A stretch of DNA of 64,000 nt, from contig NZ_WVHT01000008.1 of NCBI RefSeq assembly GCF_009834875.1, forward strand, positions 118,616 through 182,615, written 5' to 3'. A program made the translations under genes and the position numbers. The stretch is from Hufsiella arboris (GTDB lineage: Bacteria; Bacteroidota; Bacteroidia; Sphingobacteriales; Sphingobacteriaceae). Of the stretch, positions 63,171-64,000 are shown in pieces (the first letter of the stretch is position 1; each line of letters opens with the position of its first letter). Under the pieces are notes generated by a model. The model did not search any database, was not told where the DNA came from, and saw only the letters and a program-made list of their open reading frames with translations.

Positions 63171-63834
63171 TCGCTTATACCAGGCCCGTAGTAAGGGCCG
63201 CTTTTTTGTTACTATAATTTCCATTTTAATACTATATAGTTTCAACGCATGTTCGGCCCCGGTTGCAAAGAACGACAGTTTGCATGTTGAACTTTCGGGT
63301 GTGACACCTACATGGCTTTTAAATTCCTGGATAGATATTGACAGGAAAGATAACGATGTTCATATCGTTTATTACTTTTTTTCGAAGGAGCAGTACAAGA
63401 AGATGTGGGCGGATTCATCTTATCAAAAATTCAGCCGCGCTTTTAAAGAGGTTCATAAAGCCGATAATTATAATAAACAGATCGGGGCAGAAACCATGCG
63501 CAGACTTGAGCTTATCAAAAAATCTTATGCCGACAAAGATTCCGTTCAAATCGATCTTGATAAGTATCCGGATTATAAACTATTGCTGCAGCAGCTTTCA
63601 ACAGCAACCAGGGAAGACCTGGAACAAACCAATCGGAATAAGAACAGCTCAGTGCTCGATGGTACCCATATTAAAGCCGTAATAAGCAGAAATGATGAGA
63701 TAGTAATTGCCAATGCTGATAGTCCTACTCCAAACACGCATCCTTTATTTTATCAATTGCTCAGGCAGACTTACGACGTATACCGCGGGCTAAAGCATGG
63801 CGATTTTCTCAGCCGTAATCATGTTGGGTATTAG
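63148..63834 (+). CDS. Lipoprotein translationally overlapping the MACPF gene
   Basis: The 228-residue protein has a basic N-terminus and a lipobox-type signal (ISILILYSFNACS, Cys near residue 35). The mature part is charged and helical (SKEQYKKMWADSSYQKFSRAFKE, KDSVQIDLDKYPDYKLLLQQL). No family is recognised. It starts 23 bases inside the MACPF gene, so it is cotranslated and may be its partner, immunity factor or anchor. The long N-region before the lipobox is unusual; no nearer start is available. Confidence 0.7.
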   Translation: MRFTCKIDRLYQARSKGRFFVTIISILILYSFNACSAPVAKNDSLHVELSGVTPTWLLNSWIDIDRKDNDVHIVYYFFSKEQYKKMWADSSYQKFSRAFKEVHKADNYNKQIGAETMRRLELIKKSYADKDSVQIDLDKYPDYKLLLQQLSTATREDLEQTNRNKNSSVLDGTHIKAVISRNDEIVIANADSPTPNTHPLFYQLLRQTYDVYRGLKHGDFLSRNHVGY

Positions 63835-63915
63835 TCATAATTTTCTGGGCCGCATAACAAATTAAGTAACATATAGATTATTGTAAACGAACGCTCAACT
63901 CGTTTGGCAATTGCA

Positions 63916-63990
63916 GCCCTGTCATTCGTTGCAAGTCCTCACTCCGGCGCTCAGATCGCCAGCTTCGTTGCGGGCTTTACACTACTGCCA
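63916..63990. repeat. Interspersed intergenic repeat, copy 4
   Basis: GTCCTCACTCCGGCGCTCAG and GCTTCGTTGCGGGCTT resemble the ACTCCTCACTCCG and GCTTCGTTACGGGG of copy 1. The copy is weaker and runs toward the window end. Confidence 0.4.
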
Positions 63991-64000
63991 GGTTTATTGC

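Overview
The window looks like chromosomal DNA of a Bacteroidota member, most likely family Sphingobacteriaceae (Mucilaginibacter/Pedobacter-like). The signs are type IX secretion hallmarks (a gliding-motility-type C-terminal domain, a PorP/SprF-like protein, a PorT-like barrel, a Por-type sorting tail), lipoproteins with CKK after the lipobox, HU-HIG type DNA-binding protein, and promoter -7 elements fitting the Bacteroidota consensus TAnnTTTG. Genus assignment is inference; no rRNA is present.

Layout. 1-6.5 kb: the end of a Vat-like acetyltransferase, then a 1618-residue secreted lamin-tail/nuclease protein paired with a PorP/SprF-like protein. 6.5-10.2 kb: hydrolase, lactate permease, Tyr-rich secreted protein, ankyrin protein. 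10.4-17.3 kb: FtsK, LolA-like protein, metallo-hydrolase, TMEM175-like channel, Ycf48-like protein, DUF2147 protein. 17.5-17.7 kb: two tRNA-Leu genes (CAG, GAG). 18.1-24.5 kb: grpE-dnaJ, an FtsE-like ATPase, a LuxC-like acyl-CoA reductase divergent from a ferredoxin, a lone receiver protein, stress proteins. 24.6-36.7 kb: a peroxiredoxin/M23/FAH operon, Kup, an APC permease, an Rrf2-SDR-DODA operon with a clear palindromic operator, oligoendopeptidase F. 37-41.2 kb: an accessory stretch with tandem 21-bp repeats, two adjacent abortive-infection-type genes and decayed intergenic repeats. 41.3-47.2 kb: UbiA-type prenyltransferase, EngB, UbiE-PorT, SDR, a short protein with a PID-CTERM-like tail, universal stress protein, NlpC/P60 peptidase. 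47.2-55.7 kb: a complete histidine operon on the minus strand (leader-hisG-D-C-B-H-A-F-IE) ending in a WD40 gene. 55.7-63.8 kb: L,D-transpeptidase, four tandem paralogous lipoproteins, HU-like protein, then a MACPF (perforin-fold) lipoprotein overlapping a second lipoprotein gene.

The strongest second-look items are: a His-rich leader peptide preceding hisG behind a consensus promoter; the pair of abortive-infection genes in an AT-rich, repeat-flanked stretch; the MACPF lipoprotein with a translationally overlapping partner; the four-copy lipoprotein array with signs of gene conversion; two separate 21-bp (heptapeptide) tandem repeat loci; and an interspersed intergenic repeat family seen at four places, one of them inside the his operon.

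All functional calls rest on reading translated sequence and motifs by eye. No database search was run.
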